Program-made: the position numbers and the translations under genes
In this document: positions 40,272 to 49,125 of the stretch, piece by piece
Layout of the letters: each line of letters starts with the position of its first letter
Position numbering within the stretch: the stretch's first letter is position 1
Assembly (NCBI RefSeq): GCF_036088315.1
Contig: NZ_CP107996.1
Coordinates: forward strand, 6,561,001-6,625,000
Direction of reading: 5' to 3'
DNA: 64,000 nt
DNA from: Streptomyces sp. NBC_00344
GTDB taxonomy: Bacteria; Actinomycetota; Actinomycetes; Streptomycetales; Streptomycetaceae
Notes under the pieces: generated by a model
The model's input: only the letters and a program-made list of their open reading frames with translations
Told to the model about the DNA's origin: nothing
Databases searched by the model: none

Positions 40272-43042
40272 ACACCTCCCTCGGGCACGCCCCCTCGCCC
40301 GATGCCGTCGCGGACCGGCGCCAGGAGTTGTCCCCGCGCTTCATGATGCGCCTGGCAGGCCTGCCGTCCGAGACGGTGCAAAGGCTGCGCAGCCCGGCCG
40401 CCCGGCAGTGGGCCGACCGGATCATCGACGAGGAGGAACGACTGCGTGAGCTCGGCGCGATGCTGAGCGACCCCCTCGCCGCGCTCGTCGCGGACGAGGA
40501 CGACCAGCGCAGGCGCCGTGAGGTACTGCGCCTGCGCCGCGCGGTCTTCAACAACCGGCTGCCCCAGGACAGGGCCCTGGTGCTGCCCGCCGGGCTCGAC
40601 GGTCCGTCCGAGGCCGCTCTGGCGGCCTGGCTGCGCGACAGGGAACGGCTGGGGCATCTGCACTCGCTGGGGCCGGAGCTGCTGGCAGACGCCTTCGCAC
40701 GGGGACGGACGGCGCTTCGGGAGCTGGCGGCCGAGGAGCAGGTACGTCTGGCGCTGCTGCTCGCTTCGCCGACGCTGGACGGCCGGCTGGACGCGTACAT
40801 CCGCGGCGACGAACCCGCCGGCGGCAAACGCGGCCGCAAGATCGAGCGCTCGCTGCTCGCCTACCTGTACCGGACGGCCTGCAAGACCAGCCCGTTCAGT
40901 ACGTTCACGGGCGTCGCCGTAGGGGAGTTCCGCACGGACGCGGCACCGGGCGGCGCCATCGACGTCGCCGAGGAATGGTCGGGCCATCCGCGGCTGAACG
41001 TCGTCGTGCTGCGGCGGCTGGCCGAGGCCATAGCCGAGGACCCCCTCCGCCGCGGCGATCTGCCCGTCGCGCTCGCCTCGGGCTGGGAGGCCGACGCCGA
41101 GCGAGTCCGTTTCGTACGCCGCTCGGTGACCGCGGGCGACGACACCGCCCCGGTCAGCTTCGACGCGGCTCGTGACCGGCTGTTCTTCCTGCGCCGCAGT
41201 GGAGCGCTCGAGGGATTGCTCGAACTGTTCCGACGTTCTCCCCGGCTGCGCCACCGGGACCTGGCGGCCTGGCTGTGCACCGAGCGCGGAGCGAGCGCGG
41301 AGGATGCCGAACGCTATCTGTCGGCACTGCTGCAGCTCGGCATGGTGCAGTTCGACGGCCTGTACCCGGATGTCCACAGCCGTGATCCGCTGCGTGACTT
41401 CCAGGCGGCGCTGCGGGACATCGGCCGGCCATGGGCGGTGGAGACCGCCGCACACCTGGAGAGCGTCGCGGCCGGTGTCGAGGCGTACGCCGGAGAGCCG
41501 CTCGCACGGCGGAGGGAGCTGCTGAACGCCCTCCGCAGTGAACTACCCGCGCTCACCGAGTCCCTGGGGGCGCCGGGCACATCACTGCCGCAGACCCTCC
41601 TCTACGAGGACGCCCGGGCCTCCCGGGAGCCGGTGACCGGCGATCTGCGGACGTGGGCCGAGCTGGCCGGGGGCCCGCTGGAGTCCCTGTCCCGCATCCT
41701 GCCCGCCTTCGACGTCGCACTCGCCCAGCGGCTCACCTTCAAGGGCTTCTTCCTGGCCCGCTTCGGGCACGGAGGGCGCTGCGACGATCTGCTGAAGCTC
41801 GTCCACGACTTCCACGAGGACCTCTTCGAGCAGTATCTGCTCTTCACCTCCCAGCAAGCCCCCCACGACGCAGGCGACGGCCACCGGCCCGAGGAGAACT
41901 GGCTCGGGCTGCCCGGAATCACCGCCCTGGACCGGGCCCGCGCCGTGTTCGTCGAGCGCATGCGCGGGGCCTGGCATACGTGGACCGGTGACACCGATGA
42001 GATCCGGCTGGACGAGACGTTCATGGACGCTGTCGCCGCGGAACTCGCACCGCTGGCAACCGGCTTCGCCCCCCACAGCCACTTCCTGCAGCTCGCCGAC
42101 CGCGACCAGGACCCACTGGTCGTGCTGAACGGCTCCTACGGAGGTCTGTGCTTCCCTTTCACGCGCTTCACCCACTGCTTCGACACCCCCGACGACAGGC
42201 CGGGTCTGTCACGGCAGTTGCTCAAGGATCTCCGCGGGATTCAGCCGGAAGGGGCGGTGTTCGCCGAGATCACCGCCGGGTCGGCCACCACGAATCTCAA
42301 CCTGCACGGCCGGCTGACGGATTTCCAGATCCTGTGCCCCGGTGAGACCGGCTCCGCCCCGCCGGAAGGCCGCCTCCATCTGGACGACCTGTGGGTGGAA
42401 CACCATGCGGCGGAGGACCGCCTCGTCGTCCGGTCCCGGCGGCTCCGAAAGGAAGTCGTCCCCCTCTATCTCGGCTATCTGGTGCCCATGGTGCTTCCCG
42501 AGATCCCGCGCACCCTGCTGCTTCTCTCCCCGACCTCCAAAATCGCCCTCGATGTGTGGACGGGAGTTCCGCAGGCCCCAGCCGTGCACGGGGTGACATC
42601 GCGGCCCCGGGTGCGCCACGGCTCCGTCGTGCTGAGCCGCCGCAGCTGGTTCGCGGAAGCGGCCGCACTGCCTCGGCGCTCTCCCGGACAGCAGGACGCC
42701 GACTGGTATCTGCACTGGCTTCGATGGCAGCGCGAACACCGCATCCCCGCACAGGTCTTCGTCACCGTGCTGCCCGGCGACGGCGCCTCCGGCGGCATCT
42801 GGGACGGCGGCTCCAAGCCGCACTACGTCGACTTCGGCAGCCCACTGTCCCTGGTCGCTCTGGAGGGCCTGATCAAGGACCGGACCGCGGGCGTCCGCCT
42901 GGAGGAGATGCTGCCGGCCGAGGACGACCTCCATGTCCGTACGGCCCGGGGCCGGCACGTCGCGGAACTCGCCGTGGAGCTGCTGCCCGCCCGGTGCACC
43001 CATCCGGTACCTGACGAGGAAGGAAACGGTGAGCGGGCATGA
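40268..43042 (+). CDS. lantibiotic dehydratase, glutamylation domain (split LanB, TbtB-like)
   Basis: The 924-residue protein corresponds to the N-terminal, glutamyl-tRNA-dependent domain of LanB dehydratases, which attaches Glu to Ser/Thr hydroxyls before elimination. The conserved region near residues 195-215 reads YLYRTACKTSPFSTFTGVAV. Further matches are QTLLYEDARASRE, LTFKGFFLARFGHGGRCDDL and VLNGSYGGLCFPFTRF. The elimination domain is encoded by the next gene (4-base ATGA overlap), the split arrangement typical of thiopeptide and goadsporin-type pathways. The GTG start overlaps the dehydrogenase stop. Confidence 0.92.
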   Translation: MNTSLGHAPSPDAVADRRQELSPRFMMRLAGLPSETVQRLRSPAARQWADRIIDEEERLRELGAMLSDPLAALVADEDDQRRRREVLRLRRAVFNNRLPQDRALVLPAGLDGPSEAALAAWLRDRERLGHLHSLGPELLADAFARGRTALRELAAEEQVRLALLLASPTLDGRLDAYIRGDEPAGGKRGRKIERSLLAYLYRTACKTSPFSTFTGVAVGEFRTDAAPGGAIDVAEEWSGHPRLNVVVLRRLAEAIAEDPLRRGDLPVALASGWEADAERVRFVRRSVTAGDDTAPVSFDAARDRLFFLRRSGALEGLLELFRRSPRLRHRDLAAWLCTERGASAEDAERYLSALLQLGMVQFDGLYPDVHSRDPLRDFQAALRDIGRPWAVETAAHLESVAAGVEAYAGEPLARRRELLNALRSELPALTESLGAPGTSLPQTLLYEDARASREPVTGDLRTWAELAGGPLESLSRILPAFDVALAQRLTFKGFFLARFGHGGRCDDLLKLVHDFHEDLFEQYLLFTSQQAPHDAGDGHRPEENWLGLPGITALDRARAVFVERMRGAWHTWTGDTDEIRLDETFMDAVAAELAPLATGFAPHSHFLQLADRDQDPLVVLNGSYGGLCFPFTRFTHCFDTPDDRPGLSRQLLKDLRGIQPEGAVFAEITAGSATTNLNLHGRLTDFQILCPGETGSAPPEGRLHLDDLWVEHHAAEDRLVVRSRRLRKEVVPLYLGYLVPMVLPEIPRTLLLLSPTSKIALDVWTGVPQAPAVHGVTSRPRVRHGSVVLSRRSWFAEAAALPRRSPGQQDADWYLHWLRWQREHRIPAQVFVTVLPGDGASGGIWDGGSKPHYVDFGSPLSLVALEGLIKDRTAGVRLEEMLPAEDDLHVRTARGRHVAELAVELLPARCTHPVPDEEGNGERA

Positions 43043-44121
43043 CCTCACCCATGCGGACCGGCCCCGCCGCAGCCGGCGGAGCGCCGGAGACCGGCGAATG
43101 GCAGGCACTGCACATCTTCTACGCGGCGAGCCCGCGGCCGCTCCTGCTGGACTGCGTGCGGCCGCTCGTCGACGAACTCACCGCACAGGGACTGCTGTCG
43201 GGCCACTTCTTCATCAACTACTGGTTGCAGGGACCGCATGTGCGGCTGCGCCTGAAGCCGTCGTCGGCCGCCGTGACGGGGCAGGTCCGTGACCGGGCAC
43301 ACGCGGCGGTGCAAGCCTTCCTGGCTGCCCGCCCGGCACTCTACGAGGTCAAGGCGGGCTTTCTCGCGGACCTCTACAACGCCCTGTTCGAGCTCGAATA
43401 CCCGCGGGAACAACGCGAGAAGCTGCTGGGGCCGGACGGCCGCATGCTGCTGCGGGACAACAACTCGGTCAGCTTCGAACCCTACGAGCCGGAGTACGGG
43501 AAGTACGGGGGCCCTGCCGGTGTCGCGCTCGCCGAGTGGCACTTCCAGCGCTCCAGCGATCTGGTCATGGAGTCCCTCCGGTCGATGAACCTCCATGTAC
43601 GTACCGTGCTGCTCGGGGTCGCCGCCCAGCTGATGATGGTGATGTCCGCGTCCTTCCTCGCGGACGACGCACATCTGGCGCACTTCCTCGAGCGCTACCA
43701 CGCCTTCTGGGACGGGGCGTTCGCGCAGACCGACTTCACCGCGCGCAAGGGCTACGACCGAGCCTATGACGACATGGGTGCGGAACTGGGGCGCCGGTTC
43801 GCCGGGATCCGGGCTTCGGTCGGCGGCGCGGCGGAGCGGGAGCTGCCGGACTTCCTGCGCGGCTGGGCCGCGCACTGTCGCGAACTGGCCGAACGGGTAA
43901 GGGCGCTTGCGGCGGACGGTAGCCTGGTGTTCCGCTCCTGGAGCGACGACGGTGAATTCCGGGTCACCGACCCGGCTCAGGCACTCCCGATGCTGATGTC
44001 CCCCTACATGCACATGACCAACAACAGGCTCTCGGTGACCATCCGGGACGAGGCCTTCCTGGCGTACGTCCTCGCCCGCGCCCTGCGCGAGTGCGGCGGC
44101 GGCCCTGAGGTGTCGCGGTGA
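43039..44121 (+). CDS. LanB C-terminal elimination domain protein (SpaB_C / thiopeptide-type)
   Basis: The 360-residue protein is expected to remove glutamate from glutamylated Ser/Thr, giving dehydroalanine and dehydrobutyrine. Family features are HIFYAASPRPLLLDCVRPLV, NYWLQGPHVRLRLKP, YEPEYGKYGGPAGVALAEWH and, near the C-terminus, SPYMHMTNNRLSV. The His and the Arg residues match positions used for elimination in NisB-like enzymes as I recall them. A related fold performs pyridine-forming cycloaddition in thiopeptides, but only this one copy is present, so elimination is preferred. It overlaps both neighbours by 4 bases. Confidence 0.85.
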   Translation: MTSPMRTGPAAAGGAPETGEWQALHIFYAASPRPLLLDCVRPLVDELTAQGLLSGHFFINYWLQGPHVRLRLKPSSAAVTGQVRDRAHAAVQAFLAARPALYEVKAGFLADLYNALFELEYPREQREKLLGPDGRMLLRDNNSVSFEPYEPEYGKYGGPAGVALAEWHFQRSSDLVMESLRSMNLHVRTVLLGVAAQLMMVMSASFLADDAHLAHFLERYHAFWDGAFAQTDFTARKGYDRAYDDMGAELGRRFAGIRASVGGAAERELPDFLRGWAAHCRELAERVRALAADGSLVFRSWSDDGEFRVTDPAQALPMLMSPYMHMTNNRLSVTIRDEAFLAYVLARALRECGGGPEVSR

Positions 44122-46388
44122 GCGCGCAGGGGCTCCTCGGGCTGAGCCCGCAGCGACGGCCCGACCTGCTCGTCGGCCCCGCAGTATTACGCGGGGCGAC
44201 CCGGATCCATCCCATCAAGGACCCCGTCAGCGGACGCCGTTTCGAGCTGCGGGCCAAGGAGTTCTTCGTCCTGTCGCGGCTCGACGGCCGGCGTACCCTT
44301 GCCGACATCGGTGACGCCTACGCCCAGCGGTTCGGCGTCCGCCTCGGTGACGCGCACTGGCGGCAGTTGCTGGGACTGCTCGGCGCACGGCATCTGCTCG
44401 CCGGAGGCCCGCCCCCTGCCGGCGAGGGTGTGGCGCATCCCGGTCTGCTCGTACAGCTCGGCAGGCCGACACTGCTGAACGGGCACACCCGCATGGTGGC
44501 CGATGCCGGCGCGCTCATCGAAATCCTCCACCGGCGCACCGCCTTCGCCCGGACCCCGGCGTTCCTCGGCACCGTGCTGCTCCTGACTGCCGCGATGCTG
44601 ACCCATCTGAGCATGGAACTCGGCGCCCTGAGGAACGACTTCACGGAGCTCACGCACCGGCCGGTGCTTCTGCTGGCCGTCGGTGTCGTGCTCTGGGTGA
44701 GCCTGGCCTTCCACGAACTCGCGCACGGACTGGCCGGCCGTGCCTTCGGCGGCACGGTCTCGGAGATCGGCCTGCGCTGGCGGCTGCCGGTGACCTACCT
44801 CTACTGCCTCGTGCAGGACGTACCGTTCTTCGCCCGGCGCCGTCACCAGGTCGCGACCGTCGCCGCGGGACCCCTGATGAACCTGGTCTTCCTGCTTCCC
44901 TTCTGGCCCTTGTGGGCCTGGCTCCCCCGGCAGGACACCGCCCGTCACGCGCTGGGCGGGCTGCTCCTGCTCGGTGTCGCGATCGCCGCCGGCAACCTCG
45001 TCCCGCTGCCGCCACTCGACGGCTACAAGCTGCTCGGCTACGCCGTCGGTGTCAGCGGACTGGCCACCGGCAGCCGGACGTTCCTGCGACGGGCCACCGC
45101 CGGCGTGATCGGCCGCGGCGAAGGCGCGGGAGCCTACCCCCGGCGGGCTCGGCTCCTCTATGGCGGATACGGACTGCTCTCCCTCACCCTGACGGCCGGC
45201 GCATCCGCCGTCGTTCTCACCGCCGTGAGCCGTCAACTGGCCGAACGGTACGGCACCGTGACGGGCGCGGCGCCGGCGGTCCTTCTGGTGGCCGCCCTGG
45301 TGCTGTGGCGGCTGGGCCTGGCCGCGCGGGCCAGGCGAACCCCCGACACCGCGGGAGACGGCGAAGCAGACACGGCGCGGGCCGCCCCGCCATCCGGTGC
45401 GGAGTCCGTACCAGCCGCCCCCACGGCGCACAATCCGGCCGGCGACGACCAACACTCAGCAAGGGAACCCGAGATGACGTCAGTGGACACGGCCCCCGAG
45501 GCCGTGGTGATCGACGACGTGCACAAACGCTACGGGCCGGTCTTGGCCGTAGCCGGAGTGTCGCTCACTGTTCGCCGAGGTGAGTTCTTCGGCATCATCG
45601 GGCCGAACGGTGCCGGCAAGACGACCCTGATCGAGATGGTCGAGGGACTGCGGCGGGCCGACAGCGGGACCGTCGCCGTACTCGGCGCCGCGCCCTGGCC
45701 CCGCAACACCGCTCTGCTGCGGAGGCTGGGAGTCCAGACGCAGACCTCGGCGTTCTTCACCCGGCTGACCGCCCTCGAACACCTGCGGACCGTCGCCGCC
45801 CTGTACGGCCTGGGGCACGGAGCAGCGGACCGCGCGCTGGACCTGGTCGGTCTGTCGCAGCGTCCCGACGTCCGCGTCGACAACCTCTCCGGGGGCCAGC
45901 GCCAGCGGCTGGCCATCGCCACGGCGCTGGTCCACGACCCCGAACTGATCCTGCTGGACGAGCCCACCGCGGCCCTCGACCCCGAGGCCCGGCGCTCCCT
46001 GTGGGGCGTGCTGCGGAACCTCAAGAGCGAGGGACGCACCATTGTCCACACCACGCACCACCTGGACGAGGCCGAGGCTCTCTGCGACCGCGTCATGATC
46101 ATGGCGCAGGGGAGGGCCGTAGCACTGGACACCCCCGCCAACCTGGTCCGGGCCCTCAAGGCGCCCACCCGCGTGCTGGTGCCGGCCGACCGGATCAGCG
46201 TGGAACACGCCCGTGCCATCGAGGGCGTGGACCACGCCGAGGTGGCCAATGGCGAGGTCGTCATGGAGACCAGGGTGGCCGGCCAGGTGATCGTCGCCGT
46301 GAACGGCATCGCAGGCCCCGACGCGGTACAGACCCGCACGGCGACCCTCGAGGACGCCTACCTCGCCCTGACCGGATCGGAGCACTGA
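44118..46388 (+). CDS. fusion of PqqD-like domain, M50 zinc metalloprotease and ABC transporter ATPase
   Basis: This single 756-residue frame joins three functions. Residues 10-95 resemble a PqqD-type leader-binding domain (FELRAKEFFVLSRLDGRRTL). Residues about 150-330 are an intramembrane M50 protease with HELAHG near 200 and NLVPLPPLDGYKLL. Residues 453-756 are an ABC ATPase with Walker A GPNGAGKTT, signature NLSGGQRQR and Walker B LILLDEPTAALDP. An internal ATG at 45474 with AAGGGA seven bases upstream could also give a free ATPase. Codon 24 is TTA (44187-44189). With the permease downstream, it probably cleaves the leader and exports the product. Confidence 0.9.
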   Translation: MSAQGLLGLSPQRRPDLLVGPAVLRGATRIHPIKDPVSGRRFELRAKEFFVLSRLDGRRTLADIGDAYAQRFGVRLGDAHWRQLLGLLGARHLLAGGPPPAGEGVAHPGLLVQLGRPTLLNGHTRMVADAGALIEILHRRTAFARTPAFLGTVLLLTAAMLTHLSMELGALRNDFTELTHRPVLLLAVGVVLWVSLAFHELAHGLAGRAFGGTVSEIGLRWRLPVTYLYCLVQDVPFFARRRHQVATVAAGPLMNLVFLLPFWPLWAWLPRQDTARHALGGLLLLGVAIAAGNLVPLPPLDGYKLLGYAVGVSGLATGSRTFLRRATAGVIGRGEGAGAYPRRARLLYGGYGLLSLTLTAGASAVVLTAVSRQLAERYGTVTGAAPAVLLVAALVLWRLGLAARARRTPDTAGDGEADTARAAPPSGAESVPAAPTAHNPAGDDQHSAREPEMTSVDTAPEAVVIDDVHKRYGPVLAVAGVSLTVRRGEFFGIIGPNGAGKTTLIEMVEGLRRADSGTVAVLGAAPWPRNTALLRRLGVQTQTSAFFTRLTALEHLRTVAALYGLGHGAADRALDLVGLSQRPDVRVDNLSGGQRQRLAIATALVHDPELILLDEPTAALDPEARRSLWGVLRNLKSEGRTIVHTTHHLDEAEALCDRVMIMAQGRAVALDTPANLVRALKAPTRVLVPADRISVEHARAIEGVDHAEVANGEVVMETRVAGQVIVAVNGIAGPDAVQTRTATLEDAYLALTGSEH

Positions 46389-46390
46389 CC

Positions 46391-47152
46391 GTGAGCGCGT
46401 ACGCCGCACTGACCCGGGCCAACTACCATGCCTACGTACGGGATGTGACCACGGTCTTCTTCACTTTCGCCTTCCCCCTGCTGTTCCTCGTCGTGTTCGG
46501 CCTGATCTTCAAGGGCCAGGCCGTCCAGGACGGCGGCCCGCCGTACATCAACTACATCGCTCCCGGTGTGCTGTCCTGGGGGGTCGGCAACGCCGCCATG
46601 TTCGGTGTGGCCTTCACCATGATGCACTGGCGTCGCGATGACATTCTGCGCCTGATCTGGCGCACCCCCACGTCTCTGCCGTCCGTGCTGGCCTCTCGCT
46701 ACGCGATCGCGGTGGGGGTGGGGCTGGTGCAGGCCGTCCTGTTCACCGGCGTCGCACTGCTGCCGCTGTTCGGGCTGCGCCTCGCGGCGAGCTGGCCGCT
46801 CGTCATCCCCGTGCTCATCCTCGGAATCACCACCTTCATGGCCCTCGGACTGGTCATCGGAAGCCTCGCGAACACACCCGAAGCGGTGGCCGCGATCGCC
46901 AACTGCATCATGGTGCCGATGGCCTTCCTCTCGGGTTCGTTCTACCCCGGCGACCTGATGCCCGGCTGGTTGCGTGACGTGTCTCTGGCCCTGCCACTGC
47001 GCTACTTCAACGACGGCGTCCTGGGTGTTCTGTCCCGGACCCACCACGGCAGTGCGGCCGACATCGGCCTCGCCTGCGCGGGGCTGATCGGCTTCGCCGT
47101 GCTGTTCGCGCTGATCGCGGCCAAGACCTTCCGCTGGAGCAACCACGGATGA
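46391..47152 (+). CDS. ABC-2 type transporter permease
   Basis: The 253-residue protein has about six transmembrane segments (VTTVFFTFAFPLLFLVVFGL; VLIPFMALG-like ITTFMALGLVIGSLANTPEA; FLSGSFYPGDLMPGWLRDV), typical of ABC-2 permeases. The FLSGSFYP motif and final helix match the DrrB-like group. It partners the ATPase encoded 2 bases upstream, forming the exporter of the cluster product, which may also give self-resistance. The start is GTG 46391, and its end overlaps the second YcaO by 4 bases. Confidence 0.9.
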   Translation: MSAYAALTRANYHAYVRDVTTVFFTFAFPLLFLVVFGLIFKGQAVQDGGPPYINYIAPGVLSWGVGNAAMFGVAFTMMHWRRDDILRLIWRTPTSLPSVLASRYAIAVGVGLVQAVLFTGVALLPLFGLRLAASWPLVIPVLILGITTFMALGLVIGSLANTPEAVAAIANCIMVPMAFLSGSFYPGDLMPGWLRDVSLALPLRYFNDGVLGVLSRTHHGSAADIGLACAGLIGFAVLFALIAAKTFRWSNHG

Positions 47153-49056
47153 CCACCGACCTCGCCGCGCCGCCGGTGACGCTCATGGACACCGCGTCGG
47201 CCACCCTGCGCGACGCCCTGGCAGCGCGCCACCGCTCGGCGCCACCGCTCGTCGTGCCGCTCGGAGCGGCCGACACCCTGACCGCGGGCCGCGATCCACA
47301 CGCCGCTGCACGCCCCGCCGCGACCGTGCATCTCACCTGGGACGCCGTGCTCATAGGTCCCTGGGGCGCATCGGACCCGGCGCATCCCGCATGCGGGCAG
47401 TGCCTGGCCATGCGCTGGCAGCGGCTGCGCACCCGCTCCGAGCGCGAGGCCTGGGAAACGGGCACGGCCACCCGGGCGGCAGGCGTGTGGCCGGCTCTTC
47501 CCGCGCACGTCGTCGACGCCGTCGCGGCGCTGTACGAGAGCATCATGACCCGGGACGGAAACCGGCCCTGGCCGCAGGTCACCCGGCTCGACCTGGCCAC
47601 GCTGCAGGTCATCAGCGTGCCCTTGATCGGCGAACCATTGTGCCCGCACTGCACGGCCGTGCCGGCCGCGCAGGACACGCCGACGATGCCGGTGTCGCGG
47701 CCGAAGCCGTCCCCGGACACCTACCGGCTGCGCTCGCCCGGTTCGTACGCCTTGCCGGCCGACGCACTGGCCAACCAGGTCTGCGGCCTGCTCGCCGCCG
47801 CGACCTGGACCGACGTCACATCGCCCACGACCGCTCCGGTGGCCGGCAGCGTGTTCATGCGCGGCTACGCGGGGCTGACCGACGTCACCTTCAGCGGCCA
47901 GGCCAACTCCTTCCGCGCCAGCCGCGACCTCGCCTTCCTGGAAGGGCTGGAACGCTATGCGGGCACCCACCGCAGAAACCGCGCGGTGCTGCTCACCGAG
48001 GCCTACCAGGTGCTGGGCGACCGTGCACTCGACCCGCGCGACTGCGGCCTCTACGTCCCGCAGACCTATCGGGACGACCCCCTGCTCAGCCCCTTCGATC
48101 CCGACCGCCCGATCCCGTGGGTGGGCGGCTACTCCCTGCGCGATGAACGCCCTGTCCTCGTTCCGGCCCGGCTTGTCCACTACAGCGCCGGTCTGGCGTC
48201 GGACAACTTTGTCTTCGAGTGCTCCAACGGCTGCGCGACCGGAAGCTGTCTGGAGGAGGCGGTCCTGTTCGGGCTGCTGGAACTCATCGAGCGTGACGCC
48301 TTTCTGCTCGGCTGGTACGGCAATGCCCGGCTGACCGAGATCGACCTCGGCTCCTGCACCCGAGGGGCGACGCGCGCCATGGTCGATCGCGCGGCACTGC
48401 AGGGTTACGACGTCCACGTCTTCGACAACCGCGTCGACCTGCCGGTGCCGGTCGCCACCGGGCTCGCGTTACGCCGTGACGGGGGCCCCGGCACGCTCGC
48501 CTTCGCCGCCGGTGCCGCCTTCGACCCGGAAACGGCAGTGGAGTCCGCGGTGGCCGAGATCCTCACGTACCTGCCGCATCTGCCGGGCCAGGTCCGCGAA
48601 CGGCCGGAGGAACTGGCAGCCATGGCTGACGACTTCGACCTGGTACGCCGCCTGCCCGACCACGCGGCCCTCTTCGGGCTGCCCCGGATGGCCCACCACG
48701 CGTCGGGCTACCTCCGGCCCACCGCCGTACGGCCGCTGGCCGAGCTCTACGGGGAGTGGGAGCAGCGACGCCCGCGTACCAGCGATCTCCTCGACGACCT
48801 GCTGCTGTGCCGCGACGCACTGACGACCGCGGGATACGACGTGATCGTCGTCGACCAGACCACACCGGAACAGAAGCGGATGGGGCTGCGAACGGTGGCC
48901 ACCGTGGTGCCCGGTCTGCTGCCGATCGACTTCGGCTGGGCCCGTCAGCGCGCCCTGCACATGCCCCGGTTGCGCACGGCGTTCCGGCGCGCCGGACTGC
49001 GGGGGAGTGATCTCGGTGAATCCGAACTACGCCGGGTTCCGCACCCGTTCCCCTGA
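47149..49056 (+). CDS. YcaO cyclodehydratase 2 (azoline-type paralogue)
   Basis: The 635-residue enzyme is a full-length paralogue of the YcaO at 36621-38594. The N-terminal docking region has CGQC and CPHC. The YcaO domain has FLEGLERYAG and SNGCATGSCLEEAVLFGLLE followed by LIERDAF, and the C-terminus is again PHPFP. All expected ATP-binding residues are present, so it should be active; two enzymes may divide cyclisation sites or residue types. Codon 441 is TTA (48469-48471), unlike the first YcaO, where none was noticed. It is the last gene of the main operon and converges on the precursor gene across a hairpin. Confidence 0.92.
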   Translation: MTTDLAAPPVTLMDTASATLRDALAARHRSAPPLVVPLGAADTLTAGRDPHAAARPAATVHLTWDAVLIGPWGASDPAHPACGQCLAMRWQRLRTRSEREAWETGTATRAAGVWPALPAHVVDAVAALYESIMTRDGNRPWPQVTRLDLATLQVISVPLIGEPLCPHCTAVPAAQDTPTMPVSRPKPSPDTYRLRSPGSYALPADALANQVCGLLAAATWTDVTSPTTAPVAGSVFMRGYAGLTDVTFSGQANSFRASRDLAFLEGLERYAGTHRRNRAVLLTEAYQVLGDRALDPRDCGLYVPQTYRDDPLLSPFDPDRPIPWVGGYSLRDERPVLVPARLVHYSAGLASDNFVFECSNGCATGSCLEEAVLFGLLELIERDAFLLGWYGNARLTEIDLGSCTRGATRAMVDRAALQGYDVHVFDNRVDLPVPVATGLALRRDGGPGTLAFAAGAAFDPETAVESAVAEILTYLPHLPGQVRERPEELAAMADDFDLVRRLPDHAALFGLPRMAHHASGYLRPTAVRPLAELYGEWEQRRPRTSDLLDDLLLCRDALTTAGYDVIVVDQTTPEQKRMGLRTVATVVPGLLPIDFGWARQRALHMPRLRTAFRRAGLRGSDLGESELRRVPHPFP

Positions 49057-49076
49057 ACGGCAGCGCACATGGCGAA

Positions 49077-49114
49077 GTCCTCTGCGCGGTGGTGTGAGCC
49101 GCCGGGCAGAGGAC
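49077..49114. terminator. bidirectional hairpin between YcaO 2 and the precursor gene
   Basis: GTCCTCTGC (49077-49085) and GCAGAGGAC (49106-49114) are perfect 9-bp arms; an inner GCGG/CCGC pair extends the stem. It lies between two convergent stop codons, where a shared terminator is expected. Confidence 0.7.
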
Positions 49115-49125
49115 AGCGCCGGCAA

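Noticed and set aside
40268..44121. Classification as a lanthipeptide cluster
   Set aside because: There is no LanC-type cyclase, and the YcaO, E1-like and SagB proteins point to azoles.
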